A DNA stretch of 64,000 bases from Nitrospira sp. UBA2082 (GTDB lineage Bacteria > Nitrospirota > Nitrospiria > Nitrospirales > Nitrospiraceae). This document shows positions 8,434 through 18,517 of the stretch, piece after piece (position 1 is the stretch's first letter; the number at the start of each line of letters is the position of its first letter). The DNA lies in assembly GCA_002331335.1 (NCBI GenBank), contig DCZO01000001.1, forward strand, positions 46,772 through 110,771, read 5' to 3'. The notes below the pieces were generated by a model that was not told the origin of the DNA, made no database searches, and worked only from the letters and a program-made list of their open reading frames with translations. Made by a program: the position numbers and the translations under genes.

Positions 8434-10182
8434 GTGCGTAAGGAGTCGATCAGGCGTGTACTGGTGCGGGCTCCGAATTGGATCGGGGATGCCGTCATGT
8501 GCGAGCCGGCGCTGCGCGGGCTCCGGTCCCTCTTCCCTCAGGCGGAACTCACGCTCCTGGCAAAAGGCACCGTCGCGGAACTGTTCGTCGGCTATACCGG
8601 ATTGAATCGTGTGCTGGTGTATGACGATAAGGGAGCGCATGCGGGTCTGGCGGGCAAATGGACGCTTGCGGGGACGCTCCGCCAGCATCGCTTCGACCTG
8701 GCGGTGTTGTTTCAGAATGCCTTCGAGGCGGCGTTCATTACGTGGCTCGCGGGGATCCCGCGCCGGTATGGGTATTTGACCGATGGCCGTGCCATATTTC
8801 TGACCGACCCTGTTGCGGTTCCCGGTCCCCATTCGCTTACGCATCAAGTCGGCTATTATTGGAATTTACTCAAACCGCTGGGGTTGGCCGGCGAACCGTC
8901 CGCTCCGGCGCTGGTCGTTTCAGTTGACGAGGAACGTGTGTTTGAGAGGAGATTGTCAGAGGCAGGAATCACGCCCGCTGATCTTGTGATTGGTCTCAAT
9001 CCTGGCTCAACGAATGGAAGCGCCAAGCGATGGTTTCCGGAAAGGTTTGCTGAGGCCGCAGATCGACTTCAGCGGGAGTTGCATCCTCGGCACGCCCGCG
9101 TAATTATCGTCGGGGCAAGAGGCGAAGAGAAGCTTGGCGCCGCGATAGCCGAACGTATGCAGATCAAGCCCGTCGTGTACTCTGGACAGACCACAGTCAG
9201 GGAGTTAATGGCTGCTATTAAACGGTGCGGACTATTCCTTACCAATGATACGGGGCCGATGCACATTGCTGCAGCTTTTGGAGTGCCGCTGGTTGTGATT
9301 TTTGGGTCCAGCGATTCCACCACAACAGGACCGTTCGGCAATAAGGAGGCAGTGGTGCGTCAGCCGGTCGACTGTGCGCCCTGTCTCTTGAGAGAATGTC
9401 CCATTGATCACCGTTGCATGACGCTGGTGTCGGTGGATCGGGTGTATGATGCGGCGGTTCAACAGATGCAAGCTGACAGGCTCGCAGGAAACAAGCTGAC
9501 AAGCGACAAGCCGATGAGTCGGGAGACGGATGCCTCTGCGCAGAAACTGTCAGCCTGTCCACCTGCAAACTTGTCAGCTGTCCTTTCCGGCTACACCATC
9601 TTCCTGGACCGCGACGGAACATTGAATCCCGATCCCGGATACATCCGGTCGCCGGAGCAGTTTGAATTGTTTCCCGGAGTGGCGCAGGCGTTGGCGAAGT
9701 TGGTACGGGCCGGTGCTCGGTTGATCGTGGTAACGAACCAGTCGGGAGTGGCGAGGGGGTTGTTCTCCATCGGCGACCTTGAGGCGATTCACGCAAAACT
9801 CATGCGTCTCCTTGGTGAGGCTGGCGTTCCACTCGATGCCATTTACGTCTGTCCCCACCATCCCGACGATGGCTGCGAGTGCCGGAAACCCAATCGTGGC
9901 CTGATCGATCGAGCTGTGCGCGAGCTGCAGGTTGATCTCTCGCAGTCCTATCTGATCGGGGACCACGCGCGCGACATGGAACTTGCCAAGCGCGTGGGAT
10001 CGCGGAGCATCTTGGTGACGACGGGAGCCGTTCCTCCGAAGCAGGTGGAAGGGTTGAAGGCATCGGGGTCGGTTCCTGACCTGGTGGCGTCTTCACTTGC
10101 CGAGGCTGTAGACTGGCTGTTGACTGATGCGAGAAGCCGCATTAGGCATGTGGATGATCGGAGGTGTCGCATTCGCGAGTGA
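8434..10182 (+). CDS. Fusion: ADP-heptose:LPS heptosyltransferase II (WaaF) with heptose-bisphosphate phosphatase (GmhB)
   Basis: Residues 1 to about 345 form a GT9 heptosyltransferase (VRAPNWIGDAVMCEPALR, NPGSTNGSAKRWF, TNDTGPMHIAAAFGVP). Residues from about 385 form a GmhB-type HAD phosphatase: LDRDGT with D392 and D394, TNQSGVARG, a zinc-loop pattern with C473, H475, C481 and C483, and LIGDHARDM. GmhB removes the 7-phosphate on the way to ADP-heptose, and WaaF adds heptose to the core, so the fusion joins precursor supply to transfer. The GTG at 8434 is preferred; a TTG at 8383 would translate the spacer repeat. The linker (about 346-383) is encoded by a long palindrome. No frameshift is visible. 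Confidence 0.9.
   Translation: MRKESIRRVLVRAPNWIGDAVMCEPALRGLRSLFPQAELTLLAKGTVAELFVGYTGLNRVLVYDDKGAHAGLAGKWTLAGTLRQHRFDLAVLFQNAFEAAFITWLAGIPRRYGYLTDGRAIFLTDPVAVPGPHSLTHQVGYYWNLLKPLGLAGEPSAPALVVSVDEERVFERRLSEAGITPADLVIGLNPGSTNGSAKRWFPERFAEAADRLQRELHPRHARVIIVGARGEEKLGAAIAERMQIKPVVYSGQTTVRELMAAIKRCGLFLTNDTGPMHIAAAFGVPLVVIFGSSDSTTTGPFGNKEAVVRQPVDCAPCLLRECPIDHRCMTLVSVDRVYDAAVQQMQADRLAGNKLTSDKPMSRETDASAQKLSACPPANLSAVLSGYTIFLDRDGTLNPDPGYIRSPEQFELFPGVAQALAKLVRAGARLIVVTNQSGVARGLFSIGDLEAIHAKLMRLLGEAGVPLDAIYVCPHHPDDGCECRKPNRGLIDRAVRELQVDLSQSYLIGDHARDMELAKRVGSRSILVTTGAVPPKQVEGLKASGSVPDLVASSLAEAVDWLLTDARSRIRHVDDRRCRIRE
9468..9583 (+). repeat. In-frame palindrome encoding the WaaF-GmhB linker
   Basis: The left arm at about 9468-9501 (AAGCTGACAGG, GCAGG, AAGCTGACA) is matched by the reverse complement of the right arm at 9548-9583 (CAGCTGACAAG, GCAGG, GGCTGACA); I count roughly 27 of 33 positions paired with one gap. 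The middle is a 46-base variable loop. The layout resembles the intergenic palindromic spacers elsewhere in the window, but here it is translated. Confidence 0.7.
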
Positions 10183-10304
10183 TTCCGGAAAGAGGAGAAG
10201 TCCGGTGAGCGATTGTGCATTTGCGTCGGGTCGAGTGCGCACCTATGTGTGTCTGCCGAGCAGCGACCCTGAACGAGTTCCGGTGTCGTGAACGGGAGTG
10301 GAAT

Positions 10305-11318
10305 ATGGCGATCAGCCAACAAGCAGAATCTTCTTCGATTCCCTGCAACCTCTGCGGCGGCGCCGAGGTCTCGACACTCTCGAATCGAAGCCGGAGCGGA
10401 AAGCCTTTGCGGACGGTGATTTGCCGATCCTGCGGGCTTGTGTGGTCCGATCCGCGCCCCCATGATGCGAAGCAGTTCTACGAAGAGGAGTATCGCCTCT
10501 CCTATAAGAATGCTTATAGTCCGAAGCCGATGCACGTTCTACGCGCGGGCCACGTGGCGCTGTCGCGGTTAGAGAAAATCGACCGGCTGCTTTCCGGTCG
10601 AAAAAAAACCATTCTGGACGTGGGGACCGGCGGGGGAGAGTTCGCTTATTTGCTCCAGTCGCTGGGACATCGTGTGAGCGGGATTGAGCCGAACAAGGGG
10701 TATGCGGATTACTCGATCCAGGAATATGGGTTGGCAGTCCAGGTCGGATTTGTACAAGATGCGGCGTTTCCTCCTGAATCGTTTGATCTCGTAACGATTT
10801 GGCATGTGCTGGAGCACACGGAAGATCCAGGCGCCGTGTTGGCCCTATTGCGATCCTGGCTGAAGTCCGACGGCAGGCTTGTCGTGGAAGTTCCCAACGT
10901 GGAGGCGACGTGCCAGGCGCCGAGCAGCACGTTCCATGAAGCTCACCTTTATAACTTCAACGTCGTGTCGTTGCGCCGGTTGGCCAAGAAGCACGGGTTA
11001 CATGAAGTTTGGCATTTGATTTCACGCGACGGTGGAAACATTACGATGTGTTTGACGAGCCAAAAGCCGCCGGTAGAAAGCGGTGACGAATCCGTGATCC
11101 CCGGCAATTACGAATGGGTATCCAGAATTGTGCATGGGCACAATAACCTCCGCCGCCATTTGACGCCGCTTCCCTATCTGCGGGCGTGGCAACGTCTCTG
11201 CCGATCGCTGACCGAACGGCGCGAAACGTCAAGCCTAGGAGGTGGAAAGAACCTGCTTGATTTCCTGTATGCGCCCACTGTATCAGTCACGACAAAGAGT
11301 GATGCATGGTGCTGTTGA
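10305..11318 (+). CDS. SAM-dependent methyltransferase with N-terminal zinc-ribbon-like motif
   Basis: About 337 residues. Near the N-terminus a CNLCGG and CRSCGLVW pair forms a four-cysteine ribbon, followed by a class I methyltransferase domain with ILDVGTGGGEFAYLL (motif I) and DLVTIWHVLEHTEDP (motif IV region). This architecture is common in polysaccharide clusters, where such enzymes methylate sugars or sugar nucleotides; the substrate cannot be read from sequence. ATG 10305 is chosen because GGGAG lies just upstream; an earlier in-frame GTG at 10215 adds residues without family resemblance. The C-terminal 30 residues look non-conserved and end where base composition drops. The 134 bases after the gene hold nothing recognisable. 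Confidence 0.8.
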   Translation: MAISQQAESSSIPCNLCGGAEVSTLSNRSRSGKPLRTVICRSCGLVWSDPRPHDAKQFYEEEYRLSYKNAYSPKPMHVLRAGHVALSRLEKIDRLLSGRKKTILDVGTGGGEFAYLLQSLGHRVSGIEPNKGYADYSIQEYGLAVQVGFVQDAAFPPESFDLVTIWHVLEHTEDPGAVLALLRSWLKSDGRLVVEVPNVEATCQAPSSTFHEAHLYNFNVVSLRRLAKKHGLHEVWHLISRDGGNITMCLTSQKPPVESGDESVIPGNYEWVSRIVHGHNNLRRHLTPLPYLRAWQRLCRSLTERRETSSLGGGKNLLDFLYAPTVSVTTKSDAWCC

Positions 11319-11452
11319 ACGGATTATGGCCGTGTTCTGCCTCCGCTTCGAAAGAAATAAGTTGCGATGTCGCCGAACTGACCATAGTCCACAGTCTTGA
11401 TGTGTATTCATATTGGCTTAGCCACGAAACGTCATCAGCAGTGTAGACTAGG

Positions 11453-12547
11453 ATGTCGATAAGTATGGCACGTAGGGAATCGATATTGCCTGAGCCCCAA
11501 CGATTCCTTATCGTCAAGCCCAGTTCGTTGGGTGACATCGTGCATGCAATGCCAGCGGCAGCAGCCCTGAGACGTGGGTTCCCTGGAAGTCGTATTGCCT
11601 GGCTCGTCAAGAAGGAGTGGGCCGATATTCTTACCGGTAATCCGGATATCGACGAGATTATCCCGGTTGATTTTTCGCTGGGTGGCATACTATCGGTGGT
11701 TGCGAAGCTCCGCCGAGAGCGATTTGATACAGTTATTGATATGCAGGGTCTTTTGCGTTCAAGTCTCATCGCTCTGATCTCCGGTGCGAGTCGGCGGATT
11801 GGGTTTGCACGTGCAAGAGAAGGAGCGCGATTCTGGTATACGCATCGGATTGTGCTGCCAGGGGATTCTACAACACCGTGGCGTCTGTTGCCGGTCCATG
11901 CCATCGATCGGAATCTTGCCTTGGTTGGCAGCCTCGGTGTCTCTATGACTCCAGTCTCTTTTCATTTGCCGGATCTGCCTGGGGATCGGGACAAAATTGA
12001 GGCAATGTTTCTGGCACAAGGCATTCAGAAGGGGCAGTATCTCGTTGCGGTTGCCCCGCTGGATCGATCAGGCATACGCAGTTGGCCACTCGATCGGTTT
12101 CTTGATGTGGCCTCTCAACTTGCGCAGGACCACGACGTACGTATCGTTGTGGTGGGCTCGCCAGACCAACGATGGATGGTGGAGCGGTTCCGAAGCGTGG
12201 TGGCGGATCAATTAGTTGATTTGGTGGGAAAGACCACGCTTAGACAGTTGGGCGCAGTATTTCGACGAGTGAGTGTTGTGCTGGCTAATGACTCTGCTCC
12301 GATGCACATCGCCGGGGCTGTGGGCACTCCGGTCGTCGCGCTTTTCGGACCGACCAGCTCAGCGCGTGGGCGTCCGTATGGGGAAGGGCATCGCGTGCTC
12401 GTAGCGGATATTCCGTGTCGACCGTGTGGAAAGAACGTATGCCATAATGCGAAGCATATGGAGTGCTTGAGCGAGATCAGCTCTCAGGCGGTTCTTGAAG
12501 GGGTGAGGCAGATACTATATCCAAATCGGCAACCGATCAGCTTATAG
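11453..12547 (+). CDS. Family 9 glycosyltransferase, heptosyltransferase I (WaaC)-like
   Basis: The 364-residue GT9 protein has VKPSSLGDIVHAMPAA at the N-terminus, close to the WaaC pattern, DTVIDMQGLLRSS in the acceptor domain, and ANDSAPMHIAGAVGTPVV with GPTSSARGRPYG in the donor domain. WaaC adds the first L,D-heptose to Kdo. Its DNA is poorer in GC than the flanking lpx genes. It lies directly upstream of an rmd-like gene and of a truncated second GT9 gene. ATG 11465 is an alternative start. Donor specificity could differ from ADP-heptose. Confidence 0.8.
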   Translation: MSISMARRESILPEPQRFLIVKPSSLGDIVHAMPAAAALRRGFPGSRIAWLVKKEWADILTGNPDIDEIIPVDFSLGGILSVVAKLRRERFDTVIDMQGLLRSSLIALISGASRRIGFARAREGARFWYTHRIVLPGDSTTPWRLLPVHAIDRNLALVGSLGVSMTPVSFHLPDLPGDRDKIEAMFLAQGIQKGQYLVAVAPLDRSGIRSWPLDRFLDVASQLAQDHDVRIVVVGSPDQRWMVERFRSVVADQLVDLVGKTTLRQLGAVFRRVSVVLANDSAPMHIAGAVGTPVVALFGPTSSARGRPYGEGHRVLVADIPCRPCGKNVCHNAKHMECLSEISSQAVLEGVRQILYPNRQPISL

Positions 12548-12569
12548 ATTACAAGGAGGACAAGGGGTT

Positions 12570-13550
12570 ATGAGGTACTTGATCACTGGGATCACGGGTT
12601 TCGTCGGCCCACATCTGGCCAATTTACTACTTTCCCGTGGGGATGAGGTCTGGGGGCTTTCCAGGGCGTGCAACGGACGTGAAACAGACATCAGGGAGAT
12701 TATGTCGGATAAGGAGTATGGAAAGACGCAATTTGTTTTCGGTGATCTGTTGTATCCGCACTCCCTTGAGAAAGTATTTCGTGAGACGAAATTCGACGGG
12801 GTCTTTCATCTGGCGGCTCAGAGCCATCCTCCCATCAGCTTTGCTGAGCCAAAAATGACGTTCGAGGTTAATTCATTGGGTACGGTGAATCTTGTCGAAG
12901 CGCTCCTGCGCCATCAACCAAACTGTCGACTGATGTTCTGTTCGACATCTGAAGTCTATGGCGTCACAAAAGTCACGGGGGCTCCCATTACGGAAGACTT
13001 TCCAATCGCGCCAATGAATCCATATGGGGTGAGCAAGGCTGCGGCAGACTTGTATGTGCGAGAACGTGCCATCAGCCTCAAGGCGAACTTCTTCGTGACG
13101 AGGGCGTTTTCACACACGGGACCTCGGAGGGGAAAAATATTCTCGATCTCATCAGATGCATATCAGATCGTGCGCATTAAGAAAGGATTGCAGGATCCTG
13201 TTATTCGAGTTGGGACACTGACGAGTCGAAGGGCTGTGTGTGATGTGCGGGATATTGTGAAGGCCTACGCGGATCTAATGGGAAAGTTTATTCCCGGCGA
13301 AGCCTACAACATTGGAGGAGATGTTGTTTATTCAATTGGGGAGCTTCTTGAAGGAATGTTGATCCAATCGGGATTGAAAGGCCGAGTCGAACTGAAACCA
13401 GACCCTGCGCTGATTCGTCCGATAGACATCCCTGTTCAAGTCTGTGCTGTGGACAAGTGCAGGGCTCTCATTGATTGGAAGCCGGAGATTCCTATTGATC
13501 GGACGTTGTCCGATTTATTGGATTATTGGGATAGGAATTTATCGGCGTAG
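12570..13550 (+). CDS. NAD(P)-dependent SDR, GDP-6-deoxy-D-mannose reductase (Rmd)-like
   Basis: The 326-residue extended SDR has the cofactor motif ITGITGFVGPHL, CSTSEVYG and the catalytic YGVSK. Its C-terminal RPIDIPVQV and WKPEIPIDRTLSDLL resemble Rmd, which reduces GDP-4-keto-6-deoxymannose to GDP-D-rhamnose; a GDP-mannose 4,6-dehydratase is the main alternative because of the RAFSHTGPRRG segment. The 4-keto substrate could come from gmd at 16.5 kb. A strong Shine-Dalgarno (AAGGAGG) precedes the ATG. Codon use is clearly more AT-rich than in the lpx genes, which together with the damaged gene downstream suggests acquisition. Confidence 0.75.
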   Translation: MRYLITGITGFVGPHLANLLLSRGDEVWGLSRACNGRETDIREIMSDKEYGKTQFVFGDLLYPHSLEKVFRETKFDGVFHLAAQSHPPISFAEPKMTFEVNSLGTVNLVEALLRHQPNCRLMFCSTSEVYGVTKVTGAPITEDFPIAPMNPYGVSKAAADLYVRERAISLKANFFVTRAFSHTGPRRGKIFSISSDAYQIVRIKKGLQDPVIRVGTLTSRRAVCDVRDIVKAYADLMGKFIPGEAYNIGGDVVYSIGELLEGMLIQSGLKGRVELKPDPALIRPIDIPVQVCAVDKCRALIDWKPEIPIDRTLSDLLDYWDRNLSA

Positions 13551-13635
13551 GTATCCGATCGGAAACTGGCGTGCAATTAGAGATGTTGATGGGCTGTACT
13601 GGCCCTCATTTTGTGCGCAATCGATATTCTAATAG

Positions 13636-13929
13636 CGAACAAGTGTATGCCTGCCGGCGATCCTGTCGGAGGCCGAGGCGATGGTCACGAACGATTCGGG
13701 GCCGATGCATATCGCCGCCGCGGTGGGAGTTCCGGTGGTCGCCCTGTTCGGGCCGACCAGCGAGGTCCGGACCGGTCCGTATGGAGCAGGGCATCGAGTG
13801 CTGACCAGTGCAGTCCCGTGTCGTCCTTGTTTCAGCCGTGTCTGCCACAATTCTGTGCCGTTGGAATGTTTGCAGCTTGTCCAGCCTGGTCAGGTGCTCG
13901 ACGCGGCACGACAGGCGAGACGAGCGTGA
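13636..13929 (+). pseudogene. 3' remnant of a GT9 heptosyltransferase gene
   Basis: Two stop codons at 13633-13635 and just before are followed by an open frame reading TSVCLPAILSEAEAMVTNDS and then PMHIAAAVGVPVVALFGPT, the donor-domain signature of GT9. It also has PCRPC and VCHNSVPLECL near the end and stops at 13927-13929. It corresponds to only the last quarter of a heptosyltransferase, with no N-terminal domain anywhere upstream. It aligns well with the tail of the GT9 at 11453-12547. The 85 bases between rmd and the remnant look like junction sequence. Confidence 0.8.
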
Positions 13930-14070
13930 CAGGCGCGAAACGCGCACGTGGGAGAATTGCGGACCAGGTGGGAAACGCAGGAACGGCAAGATTCAGGCGC
14001 ATAATTCCCCGGCAATTCTCGCCGTTCCCGCTAGTCGCGCCATTCGCGCCCTGTGTTCACTTCCGTCTCA
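13930..14070 (+). repeat. Palindromic spacer element, copy 3
   Basis: The spacer contains an imperfect inverted repeat: CGCAGGAACGGCAAGATTC near 13976-13995 pairs with a CCGGCAATTCTCGCCGTTCC block near 14013-14032. GCGCGAAACGCGC and TCGCGCCATTCGCGCC units surround it. It is the same style of GC-rich foldback spacer as at 5.8 and 8.3 kb but shares little exact sequence with them. Confidence 0.5.
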
Positions 14071-14083
14071 GTGAGGCGCCTCG

Positions 14084-15103
14084 ATGAATGTCTTGATCGT
14101 GAGACCAGATGGCATCGGCGACCTTGTGCTCTCGCTTCCGGTGGCGTCCCAGCTCAGGCAATCGGTTCCCGGTGCAAAGATCGGATTTCTGACCAGTCCG
14201 ATCACCGCTCCCATTCTCGAACATCATCCGGATGTCGATTATGTCCGGACGGTTCGCGTCACAGATCCGTTGAGTGCCCTGCGCGTCGCGTTTTCCGGTG
14301 GAGTCGATGCCGCGATCTTTCTCAAGCCGTTCCGTCGGCTCATGTGGGCGGCATATCTGGCGCGTGTGCCGATTCGTGTGGCGACAGGATTTCGCTGGTA
14401 CAGCATTCTGGCCAACCGGCGGGTGTTCGAGCATCGCAGCGAGTTCATGCGTCACGAGTCCGACTACAATGTGGAGATGCTGAAAGGGCTTGGGCTGAGT
14501 CCACGTGCCGTGACCAAGCCCATGCTGTGTGTGACCGAAGCAGAACGGATGGCCGGAGAGCGCTGTTGGCTCGGCTTGCCTCACCCGCGTGTCGTGATTC
14601 ACCCCGGTGGACGCTCCGCACGGCGTTGGCGGCCTGAACATTTCCGGGATCTTGCGTTTCAGTTGGCGCAAACCGGTTACGGTATTGTCCTGACCGGCAA
14701 CGACAGCGAGCGAATCGAGTTTGAACGGCACACGTTATCCACCACGGTCGTCCCGGCGGGGATCAGCAATCTCATGGGGCGCCTGTCGATTCGAGAGTTG
14801 ATGGCGGTCATCGTCAATGCTCAAGTTGTCGTATCCGGTGCAACAGGGCCGGCGCATCTGGGCGCGGCTGTCGGCACTCCGGTGGTCAGCCTGTTTGATC
14901 CTCGGAGGAATAATCTGCCGGTTCGGTGGAAGCCGTTGGGAAGCGGACTGGTATTACGTCCGGATGTCCCCACCTGTGATAAATGTATCGGCGACGTATG
15001 CCCCTATTGGGATTGTCTTGACCGCTTGACCGTCGGTCAGGTCGTGACAGCGGTTGGACATGTGGCCAGGGTTCCTGCGCCATTGGCAGTGCTTCACCTA
15101 TAG
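14084..15103 (+). CDS. Family 9 glycosyltransferase (heptosyltransferase-like)
   Basis: The 339-residue protein has the GT9 start IVRPDGIGDLVLSLPVA, then FLKPFRRLMWAAYLA, HPGGRSARRWRPEHF and the donor-site segment VSGATGPAHLGAAVGTPVV. The usual NDS/TDT before GP is replaced by SGAT, an uncommon variant. It ends with a cysteine-bearing CDKCIGDVCPYWDC segment, as many GT9 proteins do. It is likely to add a heptose or related sugar to the LPS core in the cytoplasm. It is the last gene of the lipid A/core block before a 159-base gap with a possible promoter. Confidence 0.85.
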   Translation: MNVLIVRPDGIGDLVLSLPVASQLRQSVPGAKIGFLTSPITAPILEHHPDVDYVRTVRVTDPLSALRVAFSGGVDAAIFLKPFRRLMWAAYLARVPIRVATGFRWYSILANRRVFEHRSEFMRHESDYNVEMLKGLGLSPRAVTKPMLCVTEAERMAGERCWLGLPHPRVVIHPGGRSARRWRPEHFRDLAFQLAQTGYGIVLTGNDSERIEFERHTLSTTVVPAGISNLMGRLSIRELMAVIVNAQVVVSGATGPAHLGAAVGTPVVSLFDPRRNNLPVRWKPLGSGLVLRPDVPTCDKCIGDVCPYWDCLDRLTVGQVVTAVGHVARVPAPLAVLHL

Positions 15104-15189
15104 AGGGCATTCCCCGGTCCTCGGACCACGATCTCATCCAGCCTGTCATCACTTTTGAGGACGACTCCAAGCTGTTGAGGCCTTTTTTC

Positions 15190-15218
15190 TTGACTCCCAC
15201 ATTAACTTGTGTTCATAT
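15190..15218 (+). promoter_or_regulatory. Possible sigma70-type promoter
   Basis: TTGACT at 15190-15195 is followed by 17 bases and then TCATAT at 15213-15218, about 45 bases before the winged-helix gene. The -35 is good, the -10 is weak (3 of 6). The gap also has a T6 run at 15183-15188 without a convincing stem before it. This is the widest gap near the switch from core genes to sugar-nucleotide genes, where a promoter is expected. Confidence 0.3.
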
Positions 15219-15262
15219 CCTGAACGCGATGAAAAGTTTCGTCACACGATTGTGCTAACTCT

Positions 15263-15850
15263 ATGAATCTTCAAGGCCAACGAGATCTTGTGCTGTTGAC
15301 CGAACTGGAGCGGGATGCTGCCGTCACACAGCGTTCTCTTGCCACCAAGTTAGGGGTCGCGTTGGGACTCACCAATCTGTATCTCAAGCGACTGGCCCGA
15401 AAAGGGTACATCAAGATCACGACGATTCCGTCCAACCGCGTCCGGTATCTATTGACTCCGCAAGGGTTTGCTGAGAAATCGCGCCTGACCTATCTCTATA
15501 TGCAATATTCGCTGGTGCACTATCGGGATATGCGCGCCCGACTGAGGCACACCTTATCTCATGCGGCGGCGAATGGCATGAAGCGGGTGGTCATCTACGG
15601 GACCGGTGAATTGGCGGAGATGGCCTATTTGTCGCTCCGTGAAATGAGCATGACGTTGGTGGGATTTGTCGACGACAGTCAGCGGGAGTCATTCCTGTCC
15701 TATCCGGTGTGGCGGCCCGACGCGCTGGAGCAGTGGGAATTCGATGCGATTCTGCTCGCTGATCTCGATCACACTGCGCATCATAAAGAAAATTTGGGCC
15801 GGCATCATATTCCGGATAGAAAGGTGCTGGCACTCGTGCCTGCGGCCTAA
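15263..15850 (+). CDS. Winged-helix regulator fused to a Rossmann-like domain
   Basis: 195 residues. The first ~75 form a MarR-like winged helix (TQRSLATKLGVALGLTNLYL as recognition region, then the wing YIKITTIPSNRVRYLLT), as in regulators found at the head of exopolysaccharide clusters. Residues from about 108 read VVIYGTGELAEMAYLSL and LVGFVDD, which look like the N-terminal nucleotide-binding part of PglD-type or CoA-binding proteins. This suggests a DNA-binding protein that senses a nucleotide or nucleotide sugar, which is inference. The neighbour downstream is a NusG-like antiterminator, so the pair probably controls the following sugar operon. Confidence 0.75.
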   Translation: MNLQGQRDLVLLTELERDAAVTQRSLATKLGVALGLTNLYLKRLARKGYIKITTIPSNRVRYLLTPQGFAEKSRLTYLYMQYSLVHYRDMRARLRHTLSHAAANGMKRVVIYGTGELAEMAYLSLREMSMTLVGFVDDSQRESFLSYPVWRPDALEQWEFDAILLADLDHTAHHKENLGRHHIPDRKVLALVPAA

Positions 15851-15864
15851 GTGGTTTCGAATCA

Positions 15865-15908
15865 GGCGGTGGGTTGTGTCTCCGGCGGTGGAATGGTCTT
15901 CCCGCCGG
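15865..15908 (+). promoter_or_regulatory. GGCGGTGG-containing hairpin ahead of the NusG-like gene
   Basis: GGCGGTGG occurs twice (15865-15872 and 15884-15891). The second copy lies in a perfect 7-bp stem, CCGGCGG at 15882-15888 with CCGCCGG at 15902-15908, loop 13 bases. The core resembles the GGCGGTAG of ops/JUMPStart elements recognised by RfaH. Recognition by the adjacent NusG-like protein is speculation. Confidence 0.35.
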
Positions 15909-15939
15909 CGAACCTTACTGTAAGTGAGAGGGCGAAGCT

Positions 15940-16464
15940 GTGTCCGATACCGGTGCGAATATGAGCCAGACGAACAGTCCTCACTGGTATGCGCTGCGGA
16001 CAAAATCCCGGCATGAGAAGCTGGTGCGGGATCAATTGGACAAACAGGGGATCGAGCCGTTACTTCCGACGGTCAAGAGGCTGAGCCAATGGAAGGACCG
16101 GAAAAAAGAAATCGAAGTGCCGCTGTTTTCCGGTTATTGTTTCGTGCGGTTTGGGCAAGATGCAAAGTTACCCGTGCAAAAGGTCTCCGGTGTGGTGGAG
16201 ATTGTCGGCAGCGGCAGCCGCCCGGAACCGATTCCTGATAAGGAAATCGAGGCCTTGAGGACGCTCATGTCCAGCGTCCTTCCCTATGACCCGCATCCCT
16301 ACCTGCATGAGGGCATGGCGGTGGAAGTCGTGCGCGGGCCGCTGCAGGGAGTCCACGGGATGTTGCTAAGGAAAGAGAAGCGGCATCGCTTGGTCCTGGG
16401 AATCCGGTTAATTCAACAAGCGGCGGCGGTGGAGATCGATGTCAACGATGTGGTCCCGATCTAG
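15940..16464 (+). CDS. NusG-like antiterminator (RfaH/UpxY type)
   Basis: 174 residues. The NGN domain starts HWYALRTKSRHEKLVRDQL and includes PLFSGYCFVRF; the C-terminal KOW domain has GMAVEVVRGPLQGVHGML. Specialised NusG paralogues bind paused RNA polymerase and let long surface-polysaccharide operons be read through. Being the second gene before gmd-fcl-rfb fits that role. GTG at 15940 follows GAGAGGGCG; ATG 15961 is an alternative that trims seven residues. It is shorter and more divergent than housekeeping NusG, so it is not expected to be the essential copy. Confidence 0.88.
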   Translation: MSDTGANMSQTNSPHWYALRTKSRHEKLVRDQLDKQGIEPLLPTVKRLSQWKDRKKEIEVPLFSGYCFVRFGQDAKLPVQKVSGVVEIVGSGSRPEPIPDKEIEALRTLMSSVLPYDPHPYLHEGMAVEVVRGPLQGVHGMLLRKEKRHRLVLGIRLIQQAAAVEIDVNDVVPI

Positions 16465-18448
<1,984 letters not shown>

Positions 18449-18517
18449 CGATGTCGGTGTATTGAAGTAGCAAGACGAGTCGGCACGGTTCAACGGTAAC
18501 GGTCAAAAGAGGAGAAT

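Noticed and set aside
15181..15190. Rho-independent terminator after the GT9 gene
   Set aside because: A T6 run is present but I found no convincing GC-rich stem directly before it.
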